Shown: one piece after another, positions 26,190 to 35,631 of the stretch
Numbering within the stretch: position 1 is the stretch's first letter
Layout: each line of letters starts with the position of its first letter
Assembly (NCBI GenBank): GCA_964236695.1
Contig: CAXSFU010000005.1
Span: 1 to 64,000, forward strand
Length of the DNA: 64,000 bases
Reading direction: 5' to 3'
From: CAXSEF01 sp964236695
GTDB lineage: Bacteria > Pseudomonadota > Alphaproteobacteria > Acetobacterales > Acetobacteraceae
Position numbers and translations under genes: made by a program
The notes under the pieces: model-generated
Databases searched by the model: none
What the model saw: only the letters and a program-made list of their open reading frames with translations
Told to the model about the DNA's origin: nothing

Positions 26190-27116
26190 TCACCCCAGCG
26201 CCGGATACACCACCCCCGTCAGCCCCTCCGACACCCCCCACAGCCGCGCCCAGTCCTCCCGCACCATCGCCTGCCGCGCCACCGCCGCCCGCTTCGGCGC
26301 GCCGCGCATCTCCAGCACCCCGTCCGGCCCCCAGTACGAGCCCCCCTCCACCCCCGGCGCCGTCGCCGCATACACCCCTGGCAGCGCGCCCCGCCCCTCG
26401 TCCTGTCCTACCGCCCGCATCCCCAGCCCCGCCACCGCCTGCACCACCGCCGGAAGCTGCGTCGCCGCCATGAACCCGGTCGTCGCGATCCCCGGATGCG
26501 CCGCCACGCTCAGGAGCCGCGACCCCGCCGCCCGCGCCCGCTGGTCCAGCTCGAACGCGAACAGGAGGTTCGCCAGCTTCGACTGCCCATACGCCGCCTG
26601 CCCGCGATACCGCCGCTCCCCCATCAGATCAGAGAAATCCAGCCGCGCCCGCCGGTGCGCCAGGCTCGCGATCCCCACCACCCGCGGCGCCTCCGCCCGC
26701 AGCAGCGCCGGCATCACCAGCCCCGTCAGCGCGAAATGCCCGAGGTGGTTGGTGCCGAACTGCCGCTCGAACCCGTCCGCCGTCACCCCGCGCTGCGGCT
26801 GCATCCCCAGCCCCGCGTTGTTCAGCAGCACGTCCACCCGCGCCACCTCCCCGTCCAGCCGCCCCGCGAACGCCCGCACGCTCGCCAGGTCCGCGAGGTC
26901 GAGCAGCGACACCGACACCCTCGCCCCCGGGCTGCGCGCCAGGATGCGCGTGCGCACCGCCTCGCCCCGCGCCCGGTCGCGCACCGCGAGCACCACCTCG
27001 GCCCCCTTCGCCGCCAGCATCTCGGCCGCCACCGCCCCGATGCCGCTGCTCGCCCCCGTCACCACCGCGACCCGGCCCGACTGGTCCGGCATCGCCGCCT
27101 GGGTCCATCCCGCCAT
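26190..27116 (-). CDS. Short-chain dehydrogenase/reductase
   Basis: NAD(P)-dependent SDR of about 308 residues. Cofactor loop VVTGASSGIGA near residue 20, LLNNAGL near 90, catalytic serine region GIASLAH, and YGQSKLAN (YxxxK) near 170. The long C-terminal extension resembles retinol-dehydrogenase/WWOX-type SDRs. Start at 27116 is backed by GGAGG; a second ATG at 27092 is possible. Substrate unknown. Divergent from the amino-acid permease. Confidence 0.82.
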   Translation of the reverse strand: MAGWTQAAMPDQSGRVAVVTGASSGIGAVAAEMLAAKGAEVVLAVRDRARGEAVRTRILARSPGARVSVSLLDLADLASVRAFAGRLDGEVARVDVLLNNAGLGMQPQRGVTADGFERQFGTNHLGHFALTGLVMPALLRAEAPRVVGIASLAHRRARLDFSDLMGERRYRGQAAYGQSKLANLLFAFELDQRARAAGSRLLSVAAHPGIATTGFMAATQLPAVVQAVAGLGMRAVGQDEGRGALPGVYAATAPGVEGGSYWGPDGVLEMRGAPKRAAVARQAMVREDWARLWGVSEGLTGVVYPALG

Positions 27117-27163
27117 CGCTGCCTCCGTCCACCTGCTTCTCCGGATATGGGCGGGCGGGAAGG

Positions 27164-27214
27164 AAGGCCAGGGCTCTGCCCTGGACCCGCCAGGGGCGGC
27201 GCCCCTGGACCGGC
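27164..27214. repeat. Family A half element, copy 9
   Basis: Only two hairpins are present: CCAGGGC-TCT-GCCCTGG and CCAGGGGC-GGC-GCCCCTGG. It lies in the divergent SDR/permease gap. This is the only copy clearly not beside a stop codon. Confidence 0.7.
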
Positions 27215-27307
27215 ATCCGTTGGGGTGTCGCAACGCTCCGGCCGTCCTTGCGTCGCCGTTCCCGCGACCCTCTACTCGCGCGACAGAATCCGCCCCGGAG
27301 CCCGCAC

Positions 27308-28696
27308 ATGACCGCCCCCCCGGACGACGAGGGCTACGCCAAGGGCCTCAAGCCCCGCCAGGTGCAGATGATCGCCGTCGGCGGCGCCATCGGCACCGGC
27401 CTGTTCCTCGGCGCCGGCGGCCGACTGCAGACCGCAGGGCCCGCGCTGGCCCTGGTCTACCTGGTCTGCGGCCTCTTCTCCTACCTGATCCTGCGCGCGC
27501 TCGGCGAGCTGGTGATGCACCGCCCCTGCTCCGGCAGCTTCGTCTCCTACGCCCGCGAGTTCCTCGGCGAGCGCGCCTCCTTCGCCGCAGGCTGGCTCTA
27601 CGTGATGAACTGGGCGATGACCGGCATCGTCGACATCACCGCCGTCGCCCTCTACATGCGGCACTGGCAGACCTTCGCCGACACCCCGCAATGGGTGTTC
27701 GCCCTCGCTGCGCTGGCCGTCGTTGGCCTGACCAACATGGTCGCCGTGAAATGGTTCGGCGAGCTGGAGTTCTGGTTCTCCATGGTCAAGGTCGGCGCCC
27801 TGGTGGCCTTCCTGCTGACCGGCGCGGTCCTGCTCGGCATCGGCCACCCCGTCGCCGGCCACGCCCCGGGATACTCGCTCGTCACCGAGGGAGGCGGCAT
27901 CTTCCCGCACGGCGTGCTGCCCGCGATCATCATCGTGCAGGGCGTGGTGTTCGCCTACGCCGGCATCGAGCTGATCGGCACCGCCGCCGGCGAGGCGCAG
28001 GACGCCGCCGACACCCTGCCGCGCGCCATCAACAGCGTGATCTACCGGATCGCTCTGTTCTACGTCGGTTCCGTGACCCTGCTCGCCCTGCTGATGCCCG
28101 CCTCGGCCTACAAGGAAGGCACCAGCCCGTTCGTCACCTTCTTCGGCGCCCTTGGCGTCCCCGGCATCGGCACCGCGATGAACGTCGTGGTGCTGACCGC
28201 CGCCCTGTCCAGCCTCAACTCCGGCCTCTACGCCACCGGCCGCATCCTGCGCGCCCTGGCGATGGACGGCGCCGCCCCCGCCTTCGTCGGTCGCATGAAC
28301 GCCCAGAAGGTCCCCTACGGCGGCATCCTGGTCACCCTCGCGGTCTACCTGCTGGGCGTCGCCCTGAACTACGTCGTCCCGTCCCAGGTGTTCGAGGTCG
28401 TGCTCAACATCGCCGCCATCGGCGTCGTCAGCACCTGGTCCTTCATCGTGGTCTGCCAGATGCGGCTGCGCGCCAGCATCCGCCGCGGCGAGAACGAGCC
28501 CGTCGCGTTCCGGATGCCGCTCGCCCCGGCCACCGCCTGGCTCACCCTGGGCTTCCTCGCCGTCGTCGTCGTCCTGACGGCGCTCGACTACCCGGACGGA
28601 ACCTTCACCGTCGCCGCCGCCCCCGTCGTCGCCCTGCTGCTCGCGCTCGGCTGGTACGCCGCCAAGCGAACCTCCCCCTTCGCGCGCCAGACCTGA
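27308..28696 (+). CDS. Amino acid permease (APC superfamily, AnsP/GabP-like)
   Basis: Inner-membrane amino-acid importer of about 462 residues with 12 predicted helices. QVQMIAVGGAIGTGLFLGAG is the characteristic first helix of the AAT family, followed by CSGSFVSYAREF and later FAYAGIELIGTAAGEA. The pattern is closest to asparagine, GABA or proline-type permeases, but specificity cannot be read reliably. The ATG at 27308 was chosen over upstream frame because the family motif starts 20 residues later. Family B copy 2 follows. Confidence 0.82.
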   Translation: MTAPPDDEGYAKGLKPRQVQMIAVGGAIGTGLFLGAGGRLQTAGPALALVYLVCGLFSYLILRALGELVMHRPCSGSFVSYAREFLGERASFAAGWLYVMNWAMTGIVDITAVALYMRHWQTFADTPQWVFALAALAVVGLTNMVAVKWFGELEFWFSMVKVGALVAFLLTGAVLLGIGHPVAGHAPGYSLVTEGGGIFPHGVLPAIIIVQGVVFAYAGIELIGTAAGEAQDAADTLPRAINSVIYRIALFYVGSVTLLALLMPASAYKEGTSPFVTFFGALGVPGIGTAMNVVVLTAALSSLNSGLYATGRILRALAMDGAAPAFVGRMNAQKVPYGGILVTLAVYLLGVALNYVVPSQVFEVVLNIAAIGVVSTWSFIVVCQMRLRASIRRGENEPVAFRMPLAPATAWLTLGFLAVVVVLTALDYPDGTFTVAAAPVVALLLALGWYAAKRTSPFARQT

Positions 28697-28770
28697 GTCG
28701 GCGCAGCCGAGGCCTGCCCATGTCCAGCAGCGAGGCCCGCACTCCCGGCGACACCGGAGCAACCCGCTGC

Positions 28771-28915
28771 TTCAGGCAGGAAAGCAAAGGCCTTCTTTTT
28801 CTGAAGAAAAAGAAGCAAAAAGACTTTGCCCCTTGGGTTCCGGGCGCGCTGGCGGCTCCGGAATCCCATGAGCAAAAGTTCTTTGGTTCTTTCTTTCAAG
28901 AAAGAACTCGCTTCC
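28771..28915. repeat. Family B repeat, copy 2
   Basis: Between the converging permease and glycosyltransferase genes. CTTCTTTTTCT-GA-AGAAAAAGAAG (11 bp perfect), TTCCGG/CCGGAA, and GTTCTTTCTT-TC-AAGAAAGAAC (10 bp perfect). Preceded by TTCAGGCAGGAAAGCAA, shared with copy 3. Confidence 0.88.
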
Positions 28916-28952
28916 TTCCCGCGGCCGCGAACAACACCGGGCCTGGCAGCCC

Positions 28953-30005
28953 CTAGCGAACCACGCGCAGCCCCCCGGTCTTCTCCCGCGCGAGTTGCCG
29001 GTAGATCCCCAGGTAGTCCTCCGCCATCCGCTTCGCCGTGAACCGCCGCTCGAACTCCGCCCGCACCTTCTCGCGCGACAGCGTCCCCAGACGCGACACC
29101 GCGGCGACCGCGCTGGTCTCGTCCTCGACGATGAACCCGGTCAGCCCGTCCTCGACCACCTCGGGCACCGAGCCGCGGTTGAACGCGATCACCGGCGTGC
29201 CGCACGCCATCGCCTCGATCATCACCAGCCCGAACGGCTCCGGCCAGTCGATCGGCATCAGCAGCGCCCTCGCGTTCGACAGGAACTCCGGCTTGCGCGC
29301 GTCATTGATCTCGCCGATCAGCTCGACGTCCGGCCCGAGCAGCGGCTGGATCACCTCGCCAAAATACTTGGTGTCGACCACGTCCACCTTGGCCGCGATC
29401 TTGAGCTTCATGCCGCAGGCGCGCGCGATGCGGATCGCCCGGTCCGGCCGCTTCTCCGGCGCGATCCGCCCGAGGAACGCCAGGTATCCGCCATCCCCGT
29501 TCGCCACCGGCGTCAGCAGCCGCTCCGGCAGCCCGTGCAGCACCGTCCTCACGTAGTTCGCCTGCGGCAGCGGCCGCCGCTGGCTGTCCGAGATCGACAC
29601 CACCGGAACCTGCGGGAACGCATCGAACACCGGCTGCAGCTCCGGCAGGTCGAGCCGCCCGTGCATGGTGGTGACGAACGGCGTCGGCTGGCGCGAGAAC
29701 AGGCTGAACGACCAGTAGTCCATGTGGAAGTGCAGCACGTCGAACTGGTCGGCCTTCTGCCGCACCGCCTCCATCAGCAGCATGTGCGGCGCGATCGGGT
29801 CGCGGATCGCGGGGTCGAGCCGCAGCGCCCGCGGCCAGATCGGCGCAAGCGTCGCGCTGGTCTGCGAGTCCCCACTGGCGAACAGAGTCACCTCGTGGCC
29901 CAGCGCGACCAGCTCCTCCGTGAGGAACGACACCACCCGCTCGGTCCCGCCGTACAGCTTCGGCGGCACGGCCTCGTGGAGCGGGGCAATCTGGGCGATA
30001 CGCAT
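28953..30005 (-). CDS. Glycosyltransferase family 4
   Basis: About 350 residues from the ATG at 30005. RIAQIAPLHEAVPPKLYGG is the N-terminal donor/acceptor loop of a GT4 subgroup (GGTE). The C-terminal domain has FLGRIAPEKRPD and the E-x7-E region PEPFGLVMIEAMACGTPV. It is isolated from other sugar genes and faces a family B repeat at its 3' end. The substrate is unknown. It is separate from the GT4 in the 5.7-18.6 kb cluster. Confidence 0.82.
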   Translation of the reverse strand: MRIAQIAPLHEAVPPKLYGGTERVVSFLTEELVALGHEVTLFASGDSQTSATLAPIWPRALRLDPAIRDPIAPHMLLMEAVRQKADQFDVLHFHMDYWSFSLFSRQPTPFVTTMHGRLDLPELQPVFDAFPQVPVVSISDSQRRPLPQANYVRTVLHGLPERLLTPVANGDGGYLAFLGRIAPEKRPDRAIRIARACGMKLKIAAKVDVVDTKYFGEVIQPLLGPDVELIGEINDARKPEFLSNARALLMPIDWPEPFGLVMIEAMACGTPVIAFNRGSVPEVVEDGLTGFIVEDETSAVAAVSRLGTLSREKVRAEFERRFTAKRMAEDYLGIYRQLAREKTGGLRVVR

Positions 30006-30097
30006 GGGGACGCGGCTCCTGATCTCTTGTGCAGGCCAGGAAGCCCGAGGAAAGCGGCAACACTGCGGCAGGTATCCGGCGCCGCCGCGGCCCGAAG

Positions 30098-30218
30098 CAA
30101 GGTCGGGCTCTGCCCGAACCCGCCAAAGGGCCGAGCCCTTTGGAAACCCTGGGCTTGAGAATCGGAGTCCGAAGGCTCGGCCTTTGGCGGGGTCCGGGGG
30201 CAGAGCCCCTGGCCTTGC
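30098..30218. repeat. Family A repeat, copy 10
   Basis: Touches the stop codon of the 142-residue gene. Its left hairpin is TCGGGC-TCT-GCCCGA, a third base-paired version of the arm that reads CTGGGC/GCCCAG elsewhere. CCAAAGGGC/GCCCTTTGG and GGGGGC-AGA-GCCCCT follow. Confidence 0.88.
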
Positions 30219-30646
30219 TACGACCGGTATTCCGCCGGCACCGGCATGTTGTTCGCCGGGTTCGTGTCGTGCCGCGTCATCCCCGCGACGACTCCCTGGC
30301 CCACCAGCGGCTGCAGCCCCGCCGCCAGCGCGTCCGCCTCCGCCAGCGAGTAAACCTCCTGCCCGGCGACGTGCAGCGCGAAGCTCCTGGCATGCGCCGC
30401 GCCCTTCACCGGATCGTCCAGCGTCGCCTTGGTCCAGCGGTACAGCGGGAACGCGTCCGGCCCCTCGCGCTCCGCCTCGGCGACATAGGCCGAGAACGCG
30501 TCGAACTGGCTCCGCATCGTCGCCCGGTGCGCGTCGAGCACGTCCTGCAGCGGCCGCAGCGCCGGGTCGCCCCGGTCGGCGCGCAGCCGCGCCGCCATCG
30601 CGTCGTCCAGCGTGACCCTGACCTGGTGGCGCCACGGCTCGTCCAT
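30218..30646 (-). CDS. Conserved hypothetical protein
   Basis: About 142 residues from the ATG at 30646. Not recognised. Mostly helical by inspection, no signal peptide or membrane segment. It contains HQVRVTLDDAMAARLRAD near the start and TRHDTNPANNMPVPAEYRS at the end. The upstream frame to 30745 is GC-rich filler. Family A copy 10 abuts its stop. Probably cytoplasmic; no functional context nearby. Confidence 0.55.
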   Translation of the reverse strand: MDEPWRHQVRVTLDDAMAARLRADRGDPALRPLQDVLDAHRATMRSQFDAFSAYVAEAEREGPDAFPLYRWTKATLDDPVKGAAHARSFALHVAGQEVYSLAEADALAAGLQPLVGQGVVAGMTRHDTNPANNMPVPAEYRS

Positions 30647-30770
30647 CGCGATCCCCTTCCTGGGCACGCAGCCGCGCGACCCGTCACGCCCGGCCCGGCC
30701 GCCGGGGCAGGGGAGAGATGGGCGGCCGCCCCGCCCTGCCAACACGCCCGCCCGGACGCAGCCCCCGCCG

Positions 30771-32753
30771 TCACGCCCGCACGTCGGCGCGCTCCATCTC
30801 CCCCGCCGGCACGAACCCGAACACCTGCCCGTAGAAGTCCAGCTCCAGCTCCAGCACCCGCCGGATGGTGCCCGCCTGCCGGAACCCGTGCGCCTCGCCT
30901 TCGAACTCGTAGAGCGCCGCCGCCACTCCGCGCGCCCGCATCGCCGCCACCATCGCCCGCGCCTGGTTCGGCGGCACCACCTTGTCGTCGAGCCCCTGGA
31001 AGAAGATCACCGGGCACGACAGCCGCGCCACGTGGCTGATCGGCGAGCGCGCGTCGTACACCGCCCCGTCCTCCGGCAGCCGCCCGATCAGCCCGTCAAG
31101 GTAGCGCGACTCGAACTTGTGCGTGTCTCCCGCCAACAGACGCAGGTCCGCCACCCCGTAGTGGCTCGCCCCCGCCCGGAACACGTCCGACCCCACCAGC
31201 GCCGCCAGAGTCGTGAACCCCCCGGCACTGCCGCCGCGGATCGCCATCCGCGCCCCGTCCACCCGCCCGCTCGCCGCCAGGTGACGCGACGCCGCGATGC
31301 AGTCCCCCACGTCGACCACGCCCCACTGCCCACAGAGACGCTGCCGATAGTCCCGCCCGAACCCCGTCGACCCGCCGTAGTTCACGTCCGCCACCGCGAA
31401 GCCGCGCGACGTCCACCACTGCACCCGGATCGAGAACGCGTCCGTGCTCATGCTGGTCGGCCCGCCATGGCTGACCACGATCAGCGGCGGCTTCTCCCCC
31501 TCCGGCCCCGCAAAGCGCGCGCTCGCCGGCGGATAGAACAGCGCGTGCGCCACCCCACCCGCCGCATCGATCGGGAACGTCACCGCCTCCGCCAGCGACA
31601 CGTCGCCCGGCTCCAGCGCCGGCGCCCCCGACGCCCGCACCACCTCGGCCCCCAGCATCACCGCGCTCGGCCGGTCGCGCTCCGCCCGCAGCCACGCCCA
31701 GCGCCCACCCGCCGGCCACGGGCATGCCTGCACCCTGGCCCCGCCATCCGCCGCCGCGTCCCCCAGCACGGCCAGCGGCTCCGCCCGCCCTGCCGCGAGG
31801 CGCACCGCACGCGCGCTGCCCTGCGAGATCACGCTCGCCACGATCCCCGCGCCGCCGGGCGCGTCCTCGCCCACGAAGCGATACGACGCCTGCCCGAACA
31901 CCCAGTGCGGCGCCCCGATCTCCGCCGCCATCGGGCACACCGCCTCCACCACGCCCGCCGCCCCGACCCGCCACAGGTTCCACCACCCCGACCGGTCCGA
32001 GCACACGTGCAGCACGCCGCTCGGCGACCAGCCCGGCTGCACCGCCGCTTCCCGCCCGTCGCCCAGCGGCCGCTCCGCAGCGCCGACCCGCGGCACGCCA
32101 TCCGCCCCGAACCCCAGCGGCGCCACGCACAGCCGCGCCGCGTCCCACGGCATGTTCGGGTGGTCCCACTCGATCCACGCCAGCCGCGTCCCGTCCGGCG
32201 ACGGCCGCGGGCTCGACAGGAAGTCCGCCCCGCGCACCAGCACCACCCCGTCCTGGACCGCTGCGTCCTCCCCGCCGCCGAGGTCCAGCGCCACCAGCGC
32301 CGCCTCCGCCTCCCCCGACCCGCGGTGGTCCTCGCGCGCGCACGCCACCCAGCGCCCGCCGCCGCCCGGCAGCACGGCGAAATCGGCGAACCGGCACCCC
32401 GCCACCTGGCTCACCGCCCGCGGCGCGGCGCCCGGCTCGATCACCCAGACCGACCCGTCCGCCTTGTGGCTGAACACCACCCGCCCGCGCTGCGCCACGA
32501 ACGCGCCCCCGCCGTACTCGTGCACCCGCGACGCCACGTCGAACGGCGGCGGCGTCAGGTCCTCGACCACATTGTCCGCCCCGCGCCGCACCAGCACGGT
32601 GCGCCCCCTCTCCGTGGGCCGCAGCTCCAGCCAGAGCAGCGCGCCCCCGTCCACCGCCAGCGAGCCCAGCCCGACCGTCTGCCCCGCCACCTGCTCCACG
32701 CTGACCGGCGACTCCCAGGTCCCGAACGGAGCGATCGTCTTTGACTGTGTCAT
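30771..32753 (-). CDS. S9 family prolyl oligopeptidase-like peptidase
   Basis: Serine peptidase of about 660 residues. The N-terminal 400 residues form a beta-propeller-like region with repeated WD-type strands. The C-terminal alpha/beta hydrolase domain has nucleophile motif GGSAGG, the Asp in GLDDKVVPP and the His in GEAHGF, so the triad looks complete. It resembles the dipeptidyl/acylaminoacyl peptidase branch of S9. No signal peptide, so probably cytoplasmic. Start at 32753 ATG. Confidence 0.88.
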   Translation of the reverse strand: MTQSKTIAPFGTWESPVSVEQVAGQTVGLGSLAVDGGALLWLELRPTERGRTVLVRRGADNVVEDLTPPPFDVASRVHEYGGGAFVAQRGRVVFSHKADGSVWVIEPGAAPRAVSQVAGCRFADFAVLPGGGGRWVACAREDHRGSGEAEAALVALDLGGGEDAAVQDGVVLVRGADFLSSPRPSPDGTRLAWIEWDHPNMPWDAARLCVAPLGFGADGVPRVGAAERPLGDGREAAVQPGWSPSGVLHVCSDRSGWWNLWRVGAAGVVEAVCPMAAEIGAPHWVFGQASYRFVGEDAPGGAGIVASVISQGSARAVRLAAGRAEPLAVLGDAAADGGARVQACPWPAGGRWAWLRAERDRPSAVMLGAEVVRASGAPALEPGDVSLAEAVTFPIDAAGGVAHALFYPPASARFAGPEGEKPPLIVVSHGGPTSMSTDAFSIRVQWWTSRGFAVADVNYGGSTGFGRDYRQRLCGQWGVVDVGDCIAASRHLAASGRVDGARMAIRGGSAGGFTTLAALVGSDVFRAGASHYGVADLRLLAGDTHKFESRYLDGLIGRLPEDGAVYDARSPISHVARLSCPVIFFQGLDDKVVPPNQARAMVAAMRARGVAAALYEFEGEAHGFRQAGTIRRVLELELDFYGQVFGFVPAGEMERADVRA

Positions 32754-32854
32754 TCGCGCAGCCTAGGCCCGTCCTGCCGCGCGGGACATCGCCACAAGAA
32801 AGCCACCGGAAATCCCGCACGGCAGGACAGGCCGCACCGCAAGCAAACAGGTCA

Positions 32855-32974
32855 GCAGGGTGGGCTCTGCCCAGAGCCGCAAAGGGCCGTGAGGCCCTTT
32901 GATTCCTTGACTTAAGTAACGGATTCCAAAGGCTTGCCTTTGGCGGGGTCCAGGGGCAGAGCCCCTGGCCTTGC
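32855..32974. repeat. Family A repeat, copy 11
   Basis: Begins about 100 bases upstream of the S9 start and ends 15 bases from the ene-reductase stop. TGGGC-TCT-GCCCA, AAAGGGCC-GTGA-GGCCCTTT, CTTAAG centre, CCAAAGGC-TT-GCCTTTGG and CCAGGGGC-AGA-GCCCCTGG. Confidence 0.88.
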
Positions 32975-32989
32975 TTCTTGCCGCTGCCC

Positions 32990-34090
32990 CTATGCCGCCA
33001 GCGCCGGATAGTCCGTGTAGCCGTGCGCGTCCCCGCCGTACCACGTGGCCTTGTCCGACTCCGCGATCGCCGCCCCGGTCCGCAGCCGCTCCACCAGGTC
33101 CGGGTTGGAGATGAACGGCCGCCCGAAGCACACCAGGTCCGCCTCGTCGTCGCGCCGCATCCGCAGCGCCATGTCCCGGTCGATGCCGTTGTTGGCCATG
33201 TACAGCCCCCGGAACAGCCGGCGCAGCGCCTGGCTGCTGTAGCCGCCCGGCTCGGTGCGGTCGCCCTGGGTCACGCCCTCGATGACGTGCATGTAGACGA
33301 GCCCGAAGCGGTTCAGCTGCTCGACGAGGTGCGAGTAGGTGGCCATGACCGTGCTGTCGATGCCGATGTCGCCGACCTGCGGCGTGATCGGCGACAGCCG
33401 GATGCCCACGCTCTGCCCGCCGCCCCACACGCCCGTGACCGCCTCGGCCACCTCCGAGACGATGCGCGTGCGGTTCTCGATGCTGCCGCCGTAGCGGTCG
33501 GCGCGCTTGTTGGTGCTGTCGCGGATGAACTGGTCGAGCAGGTAGCCGTTCGCCGCGTGGATCTCGACCCCGTCGAACCCCGCCCGCTTCGCGCAGCCCG
33601 CCGCATGGGCGTAGTCCGCGACGATGCCCGCGATCTCGTCCGTCTCCAGCGCGCGCGGGGTCACGAAATCCTTGAACCCTTCGGGCGTGAACGCCTTGCC
33701 GACCGGCGCGATCGCCGAGGGCGCCACCGGCAGCCCGTGCCCCGGCTGCAGGTCCGGGTGGCTGACGCGGCCGACATGCCAGAGCTGTGCGAAGATGCGC
33801 CCGCCCTGGCCGTGCACCGCCTCCGTGACGCCACGCCAGCCCTCGACCTGGGCGTCGGTGAAGATCCCCGGCGTGAAGGCGTAGCCCTGGCCCTGCTGGC
33901 TGATCTGCGTCGCCTCGGACACGATCAGGCCCGCGGTGGCGCGCTGGGCATAGTACTCTGCGTTCAGCGGCCCCTGCACCTCGCCCGTGCCGGCGCGCGA
34001 GCGGGTCAGCGGCGCCATCACCACGCGGTTGCGCAGCTCGATCGGGCCGAGCCGCACCGGCTGAAACAGGTCGTTCTGGGTGTCACTCAT
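32990..34090 (-). CDS. Alkene reductase (Old Yellow Enzyme family)
   Basis: FMN- and NADPH-dependent ene-reductase that reduces activated C=C bonds and electrophiles such as N-ethylmaleimide. About 366 residues. MAPLTRSRA, AQLWHVGRVSHP, VEIHAANGYLLDQFIRD with the substrate-binding His/Asn pair, and RYGGSIENR are all OYE hallmarks. Start at 34090 is preceded by GGAGG. No regulator of the NemR type lies beside it. Confidence 0.9.
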   Translation of the reverse strand: MSDTQNDLFQPVRLGPIELRNRVVMAPLTRSRAGTGEVQGPLNAEYYAQRATAGLIVSEATQISQQGQGYAFTPGIFTDAQVEGWRGVTEAVHGQGGRIFAQLWHVGRVSHPDLQPGHGLPVAPSAIAPVGKAFTPEGFKDFVTPRALETDEIAGIVADYAHAAGCAKRAGFDGVEIHAANGYLLDQFIRDSTNKRADRYGGSIENRTRIVSEVAEAVTGVWGGGQSVGIRLSPITPQVGDIGIDSTVMATYSHLVEQLNRFGLVYMHVIEGVTQGDRTEPGGYSSQALRRLFRGLYMANNGIDRDMALRMRRDDEADLVCFGRPFISNPDLVERLRTGAAIAESDKATWYGGDAHGYTDYPALAA

Positions 34091-34350
34091 GTCGGTCCTC
34101 CAGGAGTCACGAGGCGCCCGAAGGCACCGGAACGTGCGGGCCGCCGCTCGCGGCAGCCACGGGCCCATAGGTCGCGCCTGCAGCATGGCACCGCAACCGG
34201 CACGCGTTCAGTTTGCCGGGAGGCAACGCAAAGTCTGCCGCCCGGACTCGCCAGGGAGCCGGAGACCGCCGGGCACCCCGTGCGGGGAAGGTGGATGCCG
34301 GAGCCTTCGGCGCAGCGCGACGCGCAGCCCCGACCTCGCATTGCCCGCCG

Positions 34351-35631
34351 TCAGTCGTTCATCGGATACGACCCCATCAGCCGCCGCTGCAGGAACCACA
34401 GCCGCCCCATCTCCCGCAGCCCGCTGGGCCTGGCACCGCGCCTGCGCATCTCTCGCCCGATCTCGAATGCGGCGCGGTAATGGGCGAACTGCGTGGCATA
34501 GGCCTCGCGCAGGCTGGTCTCGGGGTCCCAGATATGGGTGGCCTCGGAGCCGACGCCGTTGATCTCGATCACCCGGACCTCGCCGCGGCGCAGCGCGTCC
34601 AGGTCGCGGAACCGCAGGTCCACCCGCCCGAAGTGGAAGTCCGGCAGCGAGCGCATCAGCGCCTCGATCCGCTCTGCCAGCGCAGGCGTGGCCAGCGCGG
34701 TGCCGTTGCGGAACTCGGAGCCCTTGCAGTGGTTGCCGGCGAACACCAGCCGCACTGTCTCGCCGGCCGCCGGCACGGTGTCGAGCCGGTCGCGCAGCCG
34801 CGGCAGGTAGATGCCGGGCACCTGGCCGTGGCGCGGATGGGCGAGGATCAGCGCGCGCAGGGTGGAGATGCCGTCCCCCATGACCGAGGGCGCATGCTTG
34901 AGCGTGATCGAGGTCACCCGCCCGTGCGCCTCGTTCGGGCGGCGCAGGTAGAACACCCCGGCCTCGCCCTCCCACGGCACCAGCGCCTGCAGCACCAGCG
35001 CCACGCCGCGCGGGAATGCCGCCAGCGCCGCGGCCAGCGCCGCCTCGTCCTCGACCAGACGAACGCCGGTGCCGTTGCAGCCGATGTCGGGCTTGACCAC
35101 GACCGGCAAAGCAAGCGCGCCGGCGCGCATCGCGGCGCGCGCCCGGGTGGCGTCGGCCTCGCCGGTGACCAGGGTGACGTAGGGCGCGATCAGCGCGCGC
35201 GCCTCGCCCCTCGACTGGTCGAGGATGGAGGTCTTGCTTTCACCGCACAGCCCTCCGGTGGCGACGTGCGGGTTGGCCGCGGTGGGCAGGCTGAAGCCCC
35301 CGTGGCGGATGCCCAGGGCGATCCAGTGCGCCACCACCGGGATGTAGAACAGCCAGCCCGGCCAGAACTCGAACGGGGACACCACGCGCGGGCCGCGCCG
35401 CGCCGCATCGCGCGGCCGGAACGGCGCCGCCAGCCGCTCCAGCCCCTCGGCGAACGCGTGCGGCAGCCGGCCGGCGCCCCGCCCCGCGATGGGCAGCCCA
35501 GAAGCGGGCAGCCCATGCGCGGGCACGACGGCGTCGGCCGCATCGCCGAGGCCGAGTTCCTGGGCGGTCCTGGCGAAGACGGTGCCGCCGGGCTGGTCGT
35601 CCGTGGGTCGCGTGTCGAGCGCCTCGCTCAT
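34351..35631 (-). CDS. ATP-grasp domain protein
   Basis: About 426 residues from the ATG at 35631. The central part is an ATP-grasp fold: VVVKPDIGCNGTGVRLV (ATP lysine and glycine loop) near residue 180, VLQALVPWEGEAGVFYLR, and the metal-binding end VIEINGVGSEATHIWD. The N-terminal 90 residues include a hydrophobic patch (FWPGWLFYIPVVAHWIALGI), suggesting membrane contact. ATP-grasp enzymes join a carboxylate to an amine or thiol; the substrate here is unknown. It overlaps the DedA gene's stop by four bases (ATGA), so the two are made together, implying a function at the membrane. Confidence 0.75.
   Translation of the reverse strand: MSEALDTRPTDDQPGGTVFARTAQELGLGDAADAVVPAHGLPASGLPIAGRGAGRLPHAFAEGLERLAAPFRPRDAARRGPRVVSPFEFWPGWLFYIPVVAHWIALGIRHGGFSLPTAANPHVATGGLCGESKTSILDQSRGEARALIAPYVTLVTGEADATRARAAMRAGALALPVVVKPDIGCNGTGVRLVEDEAALAAALAAFPRGVALVLQALVPWEGEAGVFYLRRPNEAHGRVTSITLKHAPSVMGDGISTLRALILAHPRHGQVPGIYLPRLRDRLDTVPAAGETVRLVFAGNHCKGSEFRNGTALATPALAERIEALMRSLPDFHFGRVDLRFRDLDALRRGEVRVIEINGVGSEATHIWDPETSLREAYATQFAHYRAAFEIGREMRRRGARPSGLREMGRLWFLQRRLMGSYPMND

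Noticed and set aside
28588..29205. Frames that read through family B repeats (for example peptides with KKKQKDF and FFGSFFQERT)
   Set aside because: The same peptides recur in every copy because the DNA repeats; stems explain the conservation better, and starts and ends differ among copies.
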